From contig NC_088643.1 of the NCBI RefSeq assembly GCF_964019385.1, positions 9,975,909 to 10,039,908 on the forward strand: a stretch of DNA of 64,000 nt, given 5' to 3'. A model generated the notes under the pieces. The model worked only from the letters and a program-made list of their open reading frames with translations, searched no databases and was not told the DNA's origin. Below, piece by piece: positions 11,396-20,660 of the stretch; the stretch's first letter is position 1, and each line of letters begins with the position of its first letter. The position numbers were made by a program, and so were the translations under genes. This DNA is from Sycon ciliatum. Its lineage: Eukaryota > Porifera > Calcarea > Leucosolenida > Sycettidae.

Positions 11396-11401
11396 CTTGC
11401 A

Positions 11402-11408
11402 GTGTGTG

Positions 11409-11462
<54 letters not shown>
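11402..11462. repeat. (TG)n microsatellite
   Basis: About 60 bp of TG repeats with one CG interruption. Confidence 0.97.
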
Positions 11463-11463
<1 letters not shown>

Positions 11464-11640
11464 CAGCTAGTTCGGTTGGTGGGTACACTTATGCCTGATT
11501 GTGTTGGATCTGTTGCCAACGGGCTCGGCTACTTGAAGGTGTAATGTTGTACCTGCCACCTTTGTTGGTTCCAGGGTTCATATACTTTCTGTTTGAAGTA
11601 TACATACCTGTTAACCATGGACTGCTTCTGGCTAGATTAA

Positions 11641-12490
11641 AGGGGAAGTTAAGGCAAAAATTAAAATTTCACCAGTTGTAGTCTTCGGGGTGCTGAGTCG
11701 AATGGTCTTGGTCCGAGAAAGCTGAGACGCTCCCTTCCTACTTGAATCCCAATCGAACTCGCGCACTTCCACCGAAACTGGGTGACTGCGCCCTACGAGA
11801 TGGGGATTTGTATGCAAAATGTCACTAAAAGCGCCATTTCGTTCTTATAAAAGCACGGATGACCGCGATTGGCCCATATGTTGTAGTCTTTTGGACGCTG
11901 AGTCCACTGGTTTCGGTCCGAAAAGGCTGCGATGCAGCGTTCGCCCCTAATTCCCAATCGAACATGGTTGAACAAGCGGTCACGTGCTCCTGCGTACACC
12001 AGTCAGCTGGTCACCGTGCCTGCAGGGTACAACTTACAGCCTGTTTTGACCTTTTTTGGGTGCAGTCCTGTCACTCGAGTTGAACCTTGGTGTGAAAGTT
12101 GTCGCCTGCTGGCGTGGTGACCAGGTGATTTTGGCACCCAGGAGCACGTGACCGCTTCTTCAACCATGTTCGATTGGGAATAAAGGAGGAACGCTGCATC
12201 GCAGCCTTTTCGGACCAAAACCAGTCGACTCAGCGTCCAAAAGACTACAACATATGGGCCAATCGCGGTCATCCGTGCTTTTATAAGAACGAAATGGCGC
12301 TTTTAGTGACATTTTGCGTACAAATCCCCATCTCGTAGGGCGCAGTCACCCAGTTTCGGTGGAAGTGCGCGAGTTCGATTGGGATTCAAGTAGGAAGGGA
12401 GCGTCTCAGCTTTCTCGGACCAAGACCATTCGACTCAGCACCCCGAAGACTACAACTGGTGAAATTTTAATTTTTGCCTTAACTTCCCCT
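11641..12490. mobile_element. TTAA-flanked foldback element, copy 1 (AGGGGAAGTTAAGGC termini)
   Basis: An 850-bp element flanked by TTAA (11637-11640 and 12491-12494). Termini AGGGGAAGTTAAGGC / GCCTTAACTTCCCCT extend into inverted arms of about 400 bp each, so nearly the whole element can fold into one hairpin. The TTAA duplication points to a piggyBac-like mechanism; no transposase is present. Copies or partial copies: 18306-18876, 18881-19741, 19746-20094, 28883-29737 and 62898-63758. Confidence 0.88.
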
Positions 12491-12587
12491 TTAACTCTTG
12501 TGTAATCAACGGTGCTAGTGAAGCTTATATCAGATCCACTCTGATTTAGCCACCCACACTAGTTGCAAGTATTACCTTCACTGGGGG

Positions 12588-12861
12588 CAGGGGTAACTGT
12601 AACTGCAGTTGGATCCCGGGACGGATACCCTGATGCCGTCAATCCTTTTTCTGCACCTTGTCCTCACCCACTTGCTGAGGTGTGGTGAGCCCATAAGTGG
12701 GATCATTTTCAAGTCCACCCAGAGTTTTGGGGATTTCAGGGGATGTCGGTCGTTGGGCGGTTCAATAGCCAATTGAGTCATTTTTCCAAGATTCCTCTTG
12801 AGTCTCTCTCCCCTCTCCCGGGGAGACCCACGTGACCAGTTTTGGCAGTGAGCAACAAGTA
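12588..12861. mobile_element. Dispersed repeat with GT-microsatellite tail, copy 1
   Basis: Roughly 270 bp ending in CAGTGAGCAACAAGTACAAG and then (GT)n. The same sequence occurs in reverse orientation at 52310-52553, again joined to a CA/GT tract, so the microsatellite seems to be part of the element. Class not determined. Confidence 0.75.

Positions 12862-12864
<3 letters not shown>

Positions 12865-12908
<44 letters not shown>
12865..12908. repeat. (GT)n microsatellite
   Basis: About 44 bp of GT directly attached to the dispersed repeat at 12588-12861. Confidence 0.95.
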
Positions 12909-13556
12909 ATGTGAGTACAGTCATCGGTTCACACCGAGGCCGGCTCGATCTTCGTTTTCGGATAGACCATGGCTTCCCGCTGTATTGTCATGTCCTCCCC
13001 TTGGTTCTGTCTTCCCATTCCGTTCTCTGCCGGACCATGTGGGCTGTGCACTTTAGTAATAAAAAATGGACATGGTAGTAGCAGGAAAAGCTTTCACGAC
13101 TCCTTGGTGTAGGCCATGGTCGAATGTCTGTAGTGTATATCGACTTCATGGCACGGTGTGGCCTTGTTAGCTAATTAGCCTATACATGTAGTAGTGTTGG
13201 GGGCCGCAGTCTCTCTCGGAGGCAAATGCACTCGGGTCTCACTCTCAGTGAACACACTGATAATTATCATCACTAATGATTTTTTTTAGTACTGAACTAA
13301 ACTGAATACTGAATTGAACTACATTGTAACTTTGACTGAAGTGAACGGTGATAGCAGCTTTTATAGGGTGAGCCGGAAACTGTTAGTGTAAGTGAGCTAG
13401 CCTATGGCCAGGGGATACGCAGAGCAGCAGAAGAAAGGTCACACGGAGACGTGTGCTGGGGCAGCAGAACGGGTCATTGCACAAGGAATGCCATTTGGTT
13501 ATACGGAGAAGAAGAAAACGCTGAATAGAGATGCAGGCAGTGGGCGTGAAAGGGGT
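12909..13556. other. Intergenic, no gene seen
   Basis: No convincing coding or repeat structure before the 5' LTR of the retrotransposon that follows. Confidence 0.35.
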
Positions 13557-13923
13557 TGTTGCGAAACCACAAGTTCTCGAGAGTGAAAGGCCTTCTCGCC
13601 TGTGACATTGTGTTCGTTTCAATGCAGTTGTATCCCGACTCCGCCGTACCGCTGAGGTTTACGACGTGGTATACGCTGCAGGCGCTATGTGCGGTTTGCT
13701 GTGTGCGCTGTAGTTGTATGTTGTATGTATAATATGCTTTTCTCATACATGTACATGTATACGCTGTCATTTTCACGCTATCTACCTGGTGGTTTTAGTG
13801 TTTGTTCATTCATTGTTAATTAGTAGATCGAAGTCAATATACTGTGGAAAAGAAAAGAGTGGTCCTCGTGCCGTGTGGTCGTTCGATCCTGACAATTTCG
13901 AGAATCTCAGAGGGTTCAAAACA

Positions 13924-14398
13924 TATGGCGACCACGCCAGGATACGAAGCGAGCATGGCACAGGAACTATGGATCATTGAAGCCCGTTTTATTGCCAATG
14001 GAATTCTGTTAGGATTGGAAGGAGATGAGTTGAGGGAACATGTGAAGAAGAGGCTCCGACAGTGCGAGGAGTTTGAAGAGCGCAGTGCTAGACGGCAAGA
14101 GGGTGCGCTCCGCACAGAGTTTAACGAAAAGCTCAAGAAGATGAACGAACGCATCGCCATCAGTACATATGAGGAAGCAAAGCGAGATTTGCTTGCCTCG
14201 CTCAGAAGGACGCCGGACAAGGCATGGAAGACTTTGCTTACAGACAAGCAGCGGTCAGAGGAGTATGTGAAGCCAGTGGGAGGATCAGATCCAAGGCCCA
14301 CTGCGTTGGTGCAGTGCATGGCGACATCGGTCGGAGACGCTCAGAAGCAGCTGGAGTCTCCGCCGAAGGACGTAGAGGCGCAAGACGTAGAGGCGTAG
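13924..14398 (+). CDS. Gag-like ORF of the non-autonomous LTR element (frameshifted)
   Basis: From the ATG near 13925 (MATTPGYEAS) the product is a charged, predicted helical protein of about 158 residues with KR/E-rich stretches (for example EELREH-type and RRQEGALRTEF). It lacks a zinc knuckle. It enters the VEAQD repeat and stops at TAG (14396-14398), because one minisatellite unit has lost 7 bp; the VEAQD reading continues in another frame. The upstream in-frame ATG at 13844 lies in the LTR and is an unlikely start. Function is inferred only from position between LTRs. Confidence 0.5.
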
Positions 14399-14595
14399 AG
14401 GCGCAAGACGTAGAGGCGCAAGACGTAGAGGCGCAAGACGTAGAGGCGCAAGACGTAGAGGCGCAAGACGTAGAGGCACAAGACGTAGAGGCGCAAGACG
14501 TAGAGGCGCAAGACGTGGAGGCCCAAGACGTAGAGGCGCAAGACGTAGAGGCGCAAGACCTAGAGGCGCAAGACGTGGAAGCGCAAGGCGTAGAA
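14365..14595 (+). repeat. 15-bp coding minisatellite (VEAQD)n
   Basis: About 15 tandem copies of GTAGAGGCGCAAGAC, each adding Val-Glu-Ala-Gln-Asp. One junction near 14390-14400 lacks 7 bp, which shifts the frame. Several units carry single substitutions (CACAAGAC, GCCCAAGAC, GACCTAGAG). Confidence 0.97.
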
Positions 14596-14658
14596 GCTAA
14601 GGAAATGAGAAGGGCGATACTGGTTAGCAAGGAAGAAGTGAGCGGCGAGACTGTGTGA

Positions 14659-15063
14659 AACACGGAAATCGGATGTATGTTATCGGGTCCAGCGTCCGCC
14701 CCACGAGGCAGTGGTCCAGTGACCGTGTCGTGTGTGACATCCCACAGCGGCAAGCTTCGCGTGTTGCTGGACTCGGGTGCCAAGGCGTCATTTGTGACTG
14801 CAGCATCGGTGTCCGCAATCGATGCAGAGCACGTTGGAGTTGAGAATGTTGAGGTGAAGCCGTTCGGTGCGGAATCAACCCAACAGCGGATGGACAAATT
14901 CGCTATCACGATTCTGGGTAGCTCCGCAGTCATTCCGGTATGTGCTCTCGTGAAGCCAACGTTAGAGCTTGATCTGAAGTGCGCCAGTCCGCAGACCATT
15001 GCTCAGTTGGCAGAAATGGTGAGCACTCGTAATATTCCACCATGGCCACACAGCAGTGGATGA
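14659..15063 (+). CDS. Retropepsin-like aspartic protease domain of the LTR element
   Basis: Contains LRVLLDSGAKASFV, matching the catalytic D-S/T-G loop of single-domain retroviral-type aspartic proteases, followed by hydrophobic strands (FAITILGSSAVIPVCALV). About 130 residues, ending just before the 3' LTR. It is in the same frame as the downstream part of the VEAQD repeat and is separated from it by one TGA at 14656-14658, so it may once have been made by readthrough or fusion; the first ATG is at 14677. The pol region that normally follows is absent. Confidence 0.7.
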   Translation, partial: NTEIGCMLSGPASAPRGSGPVTVSCVTSHSGKLRVLLDSGAKASFVTAASVSAIDAEHVGVENVEVKPFGAESTQQRMDKFAITILGSSAVIPVCALVKPTLELDLKCASPQTIAQLAEMVSTRNIPPWPHSSG

Positions 15064-15505
15064 CTCGTTCTGGGCGTGTAGTCAGAGCCCCGGTCGTTTT
15101 TGACTTATGAGTTGTTGTACGGCGGTGAGAAGCCCTTTGGTAGGGAGAATGTTGCGAAACCACAAGTTCTCGAGAGTGAAAGGCCTTCTCGCCTGTGACA
15201 TTGTGTTCGTTTCAATGCAGTTGTATCCCGACTCCGCCGTACCGCTGAGGTTTACGACGTGGTATACGCTACAGGCGCTATGTGCGGTTTGCTGTGTGCG
15301 CTGTAGTTGTATGTTGTATGTATATGCTTTTCTCATACATGTACACACTGTCATTTTCACGCTATAACTACCTGGTGGTTTTAATGTTTGTTCATTCATT
15401 GTTAATTAGTCGATCGAAGTCAATATACTGTGGAAAAGAAAAGAGTGGTCCTCGTGCTGTGTGGTCGTTCGATCCTGACAATTTCGAGAACCAGAGGGTT
15501 CACAC

Positions 15506-16047
15506 CACGGGGGTACTGGGGAAGATAGCTGTTGGGAAAGAGGATAAATAGGTGGTGGGTTGCAAGTGAAAGTAAGGAATTGGAAAAGGTCAGACATGCA
15601 TGACTATGAGGGAGCATGAAAACTTCATTGAAAAGGACAGCTGTAAGCATTTAGCAAACATGAATGCACTTACAGTAACACTTTCAAGTACAATCATTTT
15701 GTTAGTATTGGGTTATATAATACCAAGTATAATCATGTACAGCAAGTAGGTGATTCGCGCTGTTACGACTGTAGCTGTGTAAAAGATGTTGAGTCACCAG
15801 CGTGCCAAAGCTTCACCTCCCCTTTCACACTGTACCCCATCGTAACCCCATTCCTCCGCAATGTGTTGGCTACCTTACTTGCTAGACTGATTTTATTATG
15901 ATGTGGACAGATTCACAACTTCCATGGGCCATCGTGGAAATAAAGCTGTGTGGACCGTGGCTAGCGCCAGACGTTACTGAAGTAACGTCTTCTGCATAGC
16001 TACGGGAATAAAGAATGATAACCATCCACGGTTGCCAGGGCCCCGGT
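15506..16047. other. Intergenic, no gene seen
   Basis: No coding signature. A local stretch at about 15965-15995 has a small palindrome (CGTTACTGAAGTAACG). Confidence 0.35.
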
Positions 16048-16275
16048 CTTGCGACCATTTGAACCGTATGGGCGTTAGCCCTGGTTCTGACCCTCATTAA
16101 ACTAGGGAGTTGTTTGAGTCTTCTTACACGCCTGACAGTACAATACTAAAGCCAGTAAAGGTGAATAACAAAACAAAACAGGAAAACTCAAACAACTCCC
16201 TAGTATAATGTGGGTCAGAACCAGGGCTAACACCCAATACCGTAGGATGATACGGTTCAAATGGTCGCAAGATGG
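16048..16275. mobile_element. Inverted-repeat element, ACTAGGGAGTT family
   Basis: Arms of about 70-80 bp (16048-16118 and about 16183-16275) are inverted copies, containing TTGAACCGTATGGGCGTTAG and its reverse complement; the right arm has a small insertion (about 13 bp). Inner ends read CTAGGGAGTTG / CAACTCCCTAG, related to the CAGGGAGTCGT palindromes at 40.4-40.6 kb. Confidence 0.7.
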
Positions 16276-16282
16276 TTGTAGC

Positions 16283-16322
16283 AGGGAGTCGTATAAATAA
16301 AAGGGTGTTATACGGCTCCCTG
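16283..16322. mobile_element. CAGGGAGTCGT mini-palindrome, diverged copy
   Basis: CAGGGAGTCGTATAA ... TTATACGGCTCCCTG forms an imperfect hairpin of about 40 bp, the same family as the 38-bp palindromes at 40432 and 40528. Confidence 0.6.
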
Positions 16323-16466
16323 ATTGTTGGGGCACTGACTGTTTCGGAGCACAGTACTCCCCCGCCTTGTAACATGCATACTGTCAACCAACAATACAAT
16401 CATCATTGACATTGTACTGGTAAAGTAACAATATTTTACCAAGAGTGTAATAACAACCATGATACT

Positions 16467-16483
16467 CCCCCCCCCCCCCCCCC
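16467..16483. repeat. Poly-C tract
   Basis: Run of about 17 C bases forming the left flank of the hAT-like element; it mirrors the run at 17472-17488. Confidence 0.95.
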
Positions 16484-17471
16484 TAGGCCTGGGCGGATAA
16501 TGCTAGCATTATAAGTAGCATTATAGTGTGCGATTTGCAACGAGCATTATGCTAGCATTATAACACCACATTTCCACAAAAGTGGCATTATACTCAAATG
16601 GCCTTACTTTTGCGAAAACCAGGCTTAGTTAGGGTGAAATCATTTTTTTGAGAAAAATGATGTTTTGTAAAAAGGTTGCGTCGCGTGGACGCTCGAGTGC
16701 AGTGAAGTGGAACCAAAGAGAACCTCGCTTGTTTGAAGAAGTAGCAGTCATGGCAGGAAGGGTTTCAGCAGTCAGGGAAATCAAAGGGCTTCCGGTAGAA
16801 TATTCCCTGCTACTCCTCTAGTCACAACGAAGAGTTTTTGAGCTGATCGAACGGATTCCATCTCCTACACTCAGGGATGGCGAAATTTCTGCGCCAGCTG
16901 CTGCTTGGGGAAAATGGTGAAGAAATCGTCTCCAGTTAGAGTCGTGATGGCGATAGTGAGGAGGACCTGGACGACATCGATCCAGCCAATCGAAGTACGG
17001 AGATACTAGCTGTTTCTGGGCCTCACACAAAGGGAACACGCGCAGCAGAGCTCATACGTTTGCAGCAAGTTCACCAGGAAAAAGGCTTGAAGCGCAGTGT
17101 GAAAACTGTTTTGCATTGAAGTCCTTGGCGATGAAGTGCTACTGAATGCCAGGCGAATGAGCGAGCAGCTCGAGAGGCCTCCACTCGAGACTTTCCTCGC
17201 TGGACAGCTAGCTGCAAGGGATTGTATGGAGCAATAGCAGCATACAATTAGCATTATGATCATGATTATCTAGTATTTTCCATGCCGTCTACGTAGAACT
17301 ACGAAACGTGCACAATACTGCCCAAACCAAGCCATTTTCCATACTTACTGCTGGTGAATTGCTGGCATTACAGAGGAACAGCGGCATTATAAGTAGCATT
17401 ATGATACAGTTTTTCTGGCATTGCCATTAGCATTATCCCGCAAAATAACTAGCATTATCCGCCCAGGCCTA
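16484..17471. mobile_element. hAT-like element inserted in a poly-C tract
   Basis: A 988-bp element with inverted termini TAGGCCTGGGCGGATAATGC (20 bp or more), next to AT-rich subterminal repeats of AGCATTATAAGTAGCATTAT. Both sides are pure C (16467-16483 and 17472-17488), so the 8-bp target duplication expected for hAT would be CCCCCCCC. Internal sequence is a broken coding region. Confidence 0.75.
16670..17238 (+). pseudogene. Decayed ORF inside the hAT-like element
   Basis: Coding-like segments on the plus strand, in different frames and broken by stops: one with FEEVAVMAGRVSAVREIKG, one with GDSEEDLDDIDPANRSTEI through AAELIRLQQVHQEKGLKRSV, and one with EVLGDEVLLNARRMSEQLER. They read like one degraded acidic/helical protein. 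I do not recognise a transposase signature; it could be captured host sequence. Confidence 0.4.
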
Positions 17472-17488
17472 CCCCCCCCCCCCCCCCC

Positions 17489-18087
17489 ATAGAGTGAGTG
17501 GTTCTTGTACTTCAAGTATCATGACGTAGATCTACTATGTCCGTGGGCCGAGCCCCGAGAAGTGAATTTCTGTGCACATGTCTGGTATAGCAACTTTTTA
17601 TGATTTCATCTGAAAGACCTTGTCATGAACTACGTTTTGGTCCATGTTGGCATCTGTGGGCGTGGTCGGTTCTTGAGATATAGGCGTTTGAAATTTCAAT
17701 ATTGTTCCCATGGCAACTGCCTAGCAACTGCATAGTAACAGGCAGTTTTCTTTGTCAATACGCATTGTAAAACACGCAGAAGTGCACCAGTGGCATTTCA
17801 GCGGTGTTCATACACCTGAAGAGCCATATCAGGTATGTAAAATCCAATCCATGACAGTTTCCTATGCCATTATTATAATTATACTGTATACAACACCCAT
17901 AGTGTACAATAATACATTGCCAGTGCCAGTCCAGCCTGTGTTTCCTGATGAAGCTACAACGCCTCCAAGGCACCCAGCAGCTACAAAAGTAATGGTCTAT
18001 GTTTCCACTGCACACTTGCGTATGGCCAAACACACAGTACAAGAGCCTTTGGGTAATCCCTTTGAATAAATAAATAAATAATTATAT
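17489..18087. other. Intergenic, no gene seen
   Basis: No supported gene. A CCCAGCAGCTACAAAAG stretch near 17970 and a short AATAAATAAATAAATAA run at 18065-18080 precede the hammerhead-bearing insertion. Confidence 0.35.
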
Positions 18088-18098
18088 TAAGCTGAATA

Positions 18099-18254
18099 CT
18101 CAATCTGCCGACAGTCACTGTTTCGGGGTTTGTCCCCTCATCAGCGCAGCACAGAGTTACAAGGCCGAGCCCGAAGCAATGGAGAATAAATTCTCCAAAG
18201 CCAAATTTATATCACGCCCGAACGTACCTCCGCCAGAGTACTCAAACTACCTGG
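18099..18254 (-). mobile_element. 156-bp insertion carrying a hammerhead ribozyme
   Basis: Flanked by an 11-bp direct repeat TAAGCTGAATA (18088-18098 and 18255-18265), a likely target-site duplication. In minus orientation the element ends with the hammerhead at 18105-18150. Size, duplication and terminal ribozyme fit a severely 5'-truncated Penelope-like element or a retrozyme-type unit. Confidence 0.7.
18105..18152 (-). ncRNA. Hammerhead ribozyme (type I), minus strand
   Basis: The minus strand has the conserved core CTGATGA, stem II GGGG/CCCC with loop ACAAA, then GAAA, stem III ACAG/CTGT closed by a TGA loop, and cleavage triplet GTC. Stem I can form four pairs (CTGC/GCAG) after a G-G mismatch at the first position. 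All core nucleotides of the family are present. The stem I mismatch could slow cleavage. Confidence 0.8.
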
Positions 18255-18305
18255 TAAGCTGAATATACATGTAGCATGTAGAAGCTGCGTGAAGCGTCGT
18301 TTAAA

Positions 18306-18876
18306 GGGGAAGTATACCCTAAAATCAATTTTTCACCAGTTGTAGTCTTCGGGTTGAACAAGTGGTCACGTGCTCCTGCGTACACCAGTCACCTGGTCAC
18401 CGTGCCTGCAGGGTACAACTTACTAGCCTGTTTGACCTTTTTTGGGTGCAGTCCTGTCACTCGAGTTGAACCTTGGTGTGAAAGTTGTCGCCTGCTGGCG
18501 CGGTGACCAGGTGATTTGGGCAACCAGGACCACGTGACCGCTTCTTCCACCATGTTCGATTGGGAATAAAGGAGGAACGCTGCATCGCAGCCTTTTCGGA
18601 CCAAAACCAGTCGACTCAGCGTCCAAAAGACTACAACATATGGGCCAATCGCGGTCATCCGTGCTTTTATAAGAACGAAATGGCGCTTTTAGTGACATTT
18701 TGCATACAAATCCCCATCTAGTAGGGCGCAGTCACCCAGTTTCGGTGGAAGTGCGCGAGTTCGATTGGGATTCAAGTAGGAAGGGAGCGTCTCAGCTTTC
18801 TCGGACCAAGACCATTCGACTCAGCACCCCGAAGACTACAACTGGTGAAAATTTGATTTTAGGGTATACTTCCCCT
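18306..18876. mobile_element. TTAA-flanked foldback element, copy 2a (internally deleted)
   Basis: 571-bp member of the AGGGGAAG family with variant termini AGGGGAAGTATACCC. Flanked by TTAA at 18302-18305 and 18877-18880. It lacks about 280 bp of the left arm compared with the 850-bp members. Confidence 0.85.
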
Positions 18877-18880
18877 TTAA

Positions 18881-19741
18881 AGGGGAAGTATACCCTAAAA
18901 TCAAATTTTCACCAGTTGTAGTCTTCTGGGTGCTGAGTCGAATGGTCTTGGTCCGAGGAAGCTGAGACGCTCCCTTCCTACTTGAATCCCAATCGAACTC
19001 GCGCACTTCCACCGAAACTGGGTGACTGCGCCCTACTAGATGGGGATTTGTATGCAAAATGTCACTAAAAGCGCCATTTCGTTCTTATAAAAGCACGGAT
19101 GACCGCGATTGGCCCATATGTTGTAGTCTTTTGGACGCTGAGTCGACTGGTTTTGGTCCGAAAAGGCTGCGATGCAGCGTTCCTCCTTTATTCCCAATCG
19201 AACATGGTTGAACAAGCGGTCACGTGCTCGTGGGTGCCCAAATCACCTGGTCACCGCGCCAGCAGGCGACAACTTTCACACCAAGGTTCAACTCGAGTTC
19301 AACTCGTGTGACAGGAGTGCACCCAAAAAAGGTCAAACAGGCTAGTAAGTTGTACCCTGCAGGTACAATGACCAGGTGACTGGTGTACGCAGGAGCACGT
19401 GACCGCTTGTTCAACCATGTTTGATTGGGAATAAAGGAGGAACGCTGCATCGCAGCCTTTTCGGACCAAAACCAGTCGACTCAGCGTCCAAAAGACTACA
19501 ACATATGGGCCAATCGCGGTCATCCGTGCTTTTATAAGAACGAAATGGCGCTTTTAGTGACATTTTGCATACAAATCCCCATCTCGTAGGGCGCAGTCAC
19601 CCAGTTTCGGTGGAAGTGCGCGAGTTCGATTGGGAATAAAGGAGGAAGGGAGCGTCTCAGCTTCCTCGGACCAAGACCATTCGACTCAGCACCCCGAAGA
19701 CTACAACTGGTGAAAATTTGATTTTAGGGTATACTTCCCCT
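18881..19741. mobile_element. TTAA-flanked foldback element, copy 2b
   Basis: Complete 861-bp member with AGGGGAAGTATACCC termini. It shares the TTAA at 18877-18880 with copy 2a and the TTAA at 19742-19745 with copy 2c. Arms are about 400 bp and almost identical. Confidence 0.88.
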
Positions 19742-19745
19742 TTAA

Positions 19746-20094
19746 AGGGGAAGTATACCCTAAAATTTGATTTTAGATTGGGAATAAAGGAGGAACGCTG
19801 CATCGCAGCCTTTTCGGACTAAAACCAGTCGACTCAGCGTCCAAAAGACTACAACATATGGGCCAATCGCGGTCATCCGTGCTTTTATAAGAACGAAATG
19901 GCGCTTTTAGTGACATTTTGCATACAAATCCCCATCTAGTAGGGCGCAGTCACCCAGTTTCGGTGGAAGTGCGCGAGTTCGATTGGGATTCAAGTAGGAA
20001 GGGAGCGTCTCAGCTTCCTCGGACCAAGACCAATCGACTCAGCAACCCGAAGACTACAACTGGTGAAAAATTGATTTTAGGGTATACTTCCCCT
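19746..20094. mobile_element. TTAA-flanked foldback element, copy 2c (left arm mostly missing)
   Basis: 349-bp derivative keeping both termini but only the right arm. The deletion junction is near 19775, where the left terminus joins GATTGGGAATAAAGG. Flanked by TTAA at 19742-19745 and 20095-20098. Confidence 0.85.
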
Positions 20095-20098
20095 TTAA

Positions 20099-20575
20099 CA
20101 TTAAATTTTTGAATGAATAAAATAATAAATGAACATGACATTATTTTATATTCTAGATTTGTCTATGACCAGAACATACAATGCAGACATATTGTGATGA
20201 AGACGGATAAGGCACTCAAATGCAATGAGGATGTTCCGCGTTTGACTGAAGTGTTTACTGCTGCTAGCGTTCATCGCCAGACTACTCTGCGTCCGGCACG
20301 TTTCCATCTATGGCAACGTCGGGGCGATTTGTACATGAGGACGAACAAGTGCAGACATCCGTGCATGACACCTTCTCCTTGTACTACTGTACTACTACAT
20401 GTACTAGTACACTAGCACTGTCTGTAGTAATAATACTGTGATTTGGAAGTACAGTCATGTGTTACTGTGTACGTCGTCGCGGGCGCGTTACCTGGTTACG
20501 GTCACAGGCTCACAGGCAGAAACGTGTTCCGGTAGACCGTAGTGTCAGAGTACTACATCATACACGTACATGAAG
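20099..20575. other. Upstream region of the ankyrin/SOCS-box gene
   Basis: No supported ORF. Likely contains the promoter at its right end. Confidence 0.35.
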
Positions 20576-20582
20576 TATAAAT
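20576..20582 (+). promoter_or_regulatory. Candidate TATA box
   Basis: TATAAAT, 79 bp before the ATG of the ankyrin/SOCS-box gene, leaving room for a short 5' UTR. Position is suitable but there is no independent support. Confidence 0.4.
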
Positions 20583-20660
20583 CAAGTGACGTGTAGCAAG
20601 TGGTGAACTGTTCATATTTCGCTGCTGTCGACAGAAGCCTGAGAAGGACAGGTTCTCGCC

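Larger units (their letters stand above)
13557..15505 (+). mobile_element. Non-autonomous LTR retrotransposon
   Basis: Two direct LTRs, about 13557-13922 and 15150-15505, start TGTTGCGAAACC and share nearly all sequence apart from small indels. A candidate primer site (ATGGCGACCACG) follows the 5' LTR and a purine-rich tract (TAGGGAGAA) precedes the 3' LTR. The internal region is only about 1.2 kb and encodes a gag-like protein, a 15-bp coding minisatellite and a retropepsin-like domain. There is no reverse transcriptase, RNase H or integrase, so it must have depended on a helper. The protease style and primer site suggest BEL/Pao or Gypsy; the clade is inference. Confidence 0.85.

Noticed and set aside
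14238-14999. 253-residue minus-strand frame through the minisatellite
   Set aside because: Open only because the 15-bp unit has no stop on that strand; Ala-Ser-Thr-Ser-Cys repeats without other signature.
17944-17960. CTGATGAAG as a hammerhead core
   Set aside because: No stem II complement and no GAAAC afterwards.
18389-20112. Repeated 60-90 residue frames (for example starting MTAIGPYVVVFWTL or MHTNPHLVGRSHPV)
   Set aside because: They occur identically in each foldback element, on both strands because of the palindrome, and lack any protein signature.
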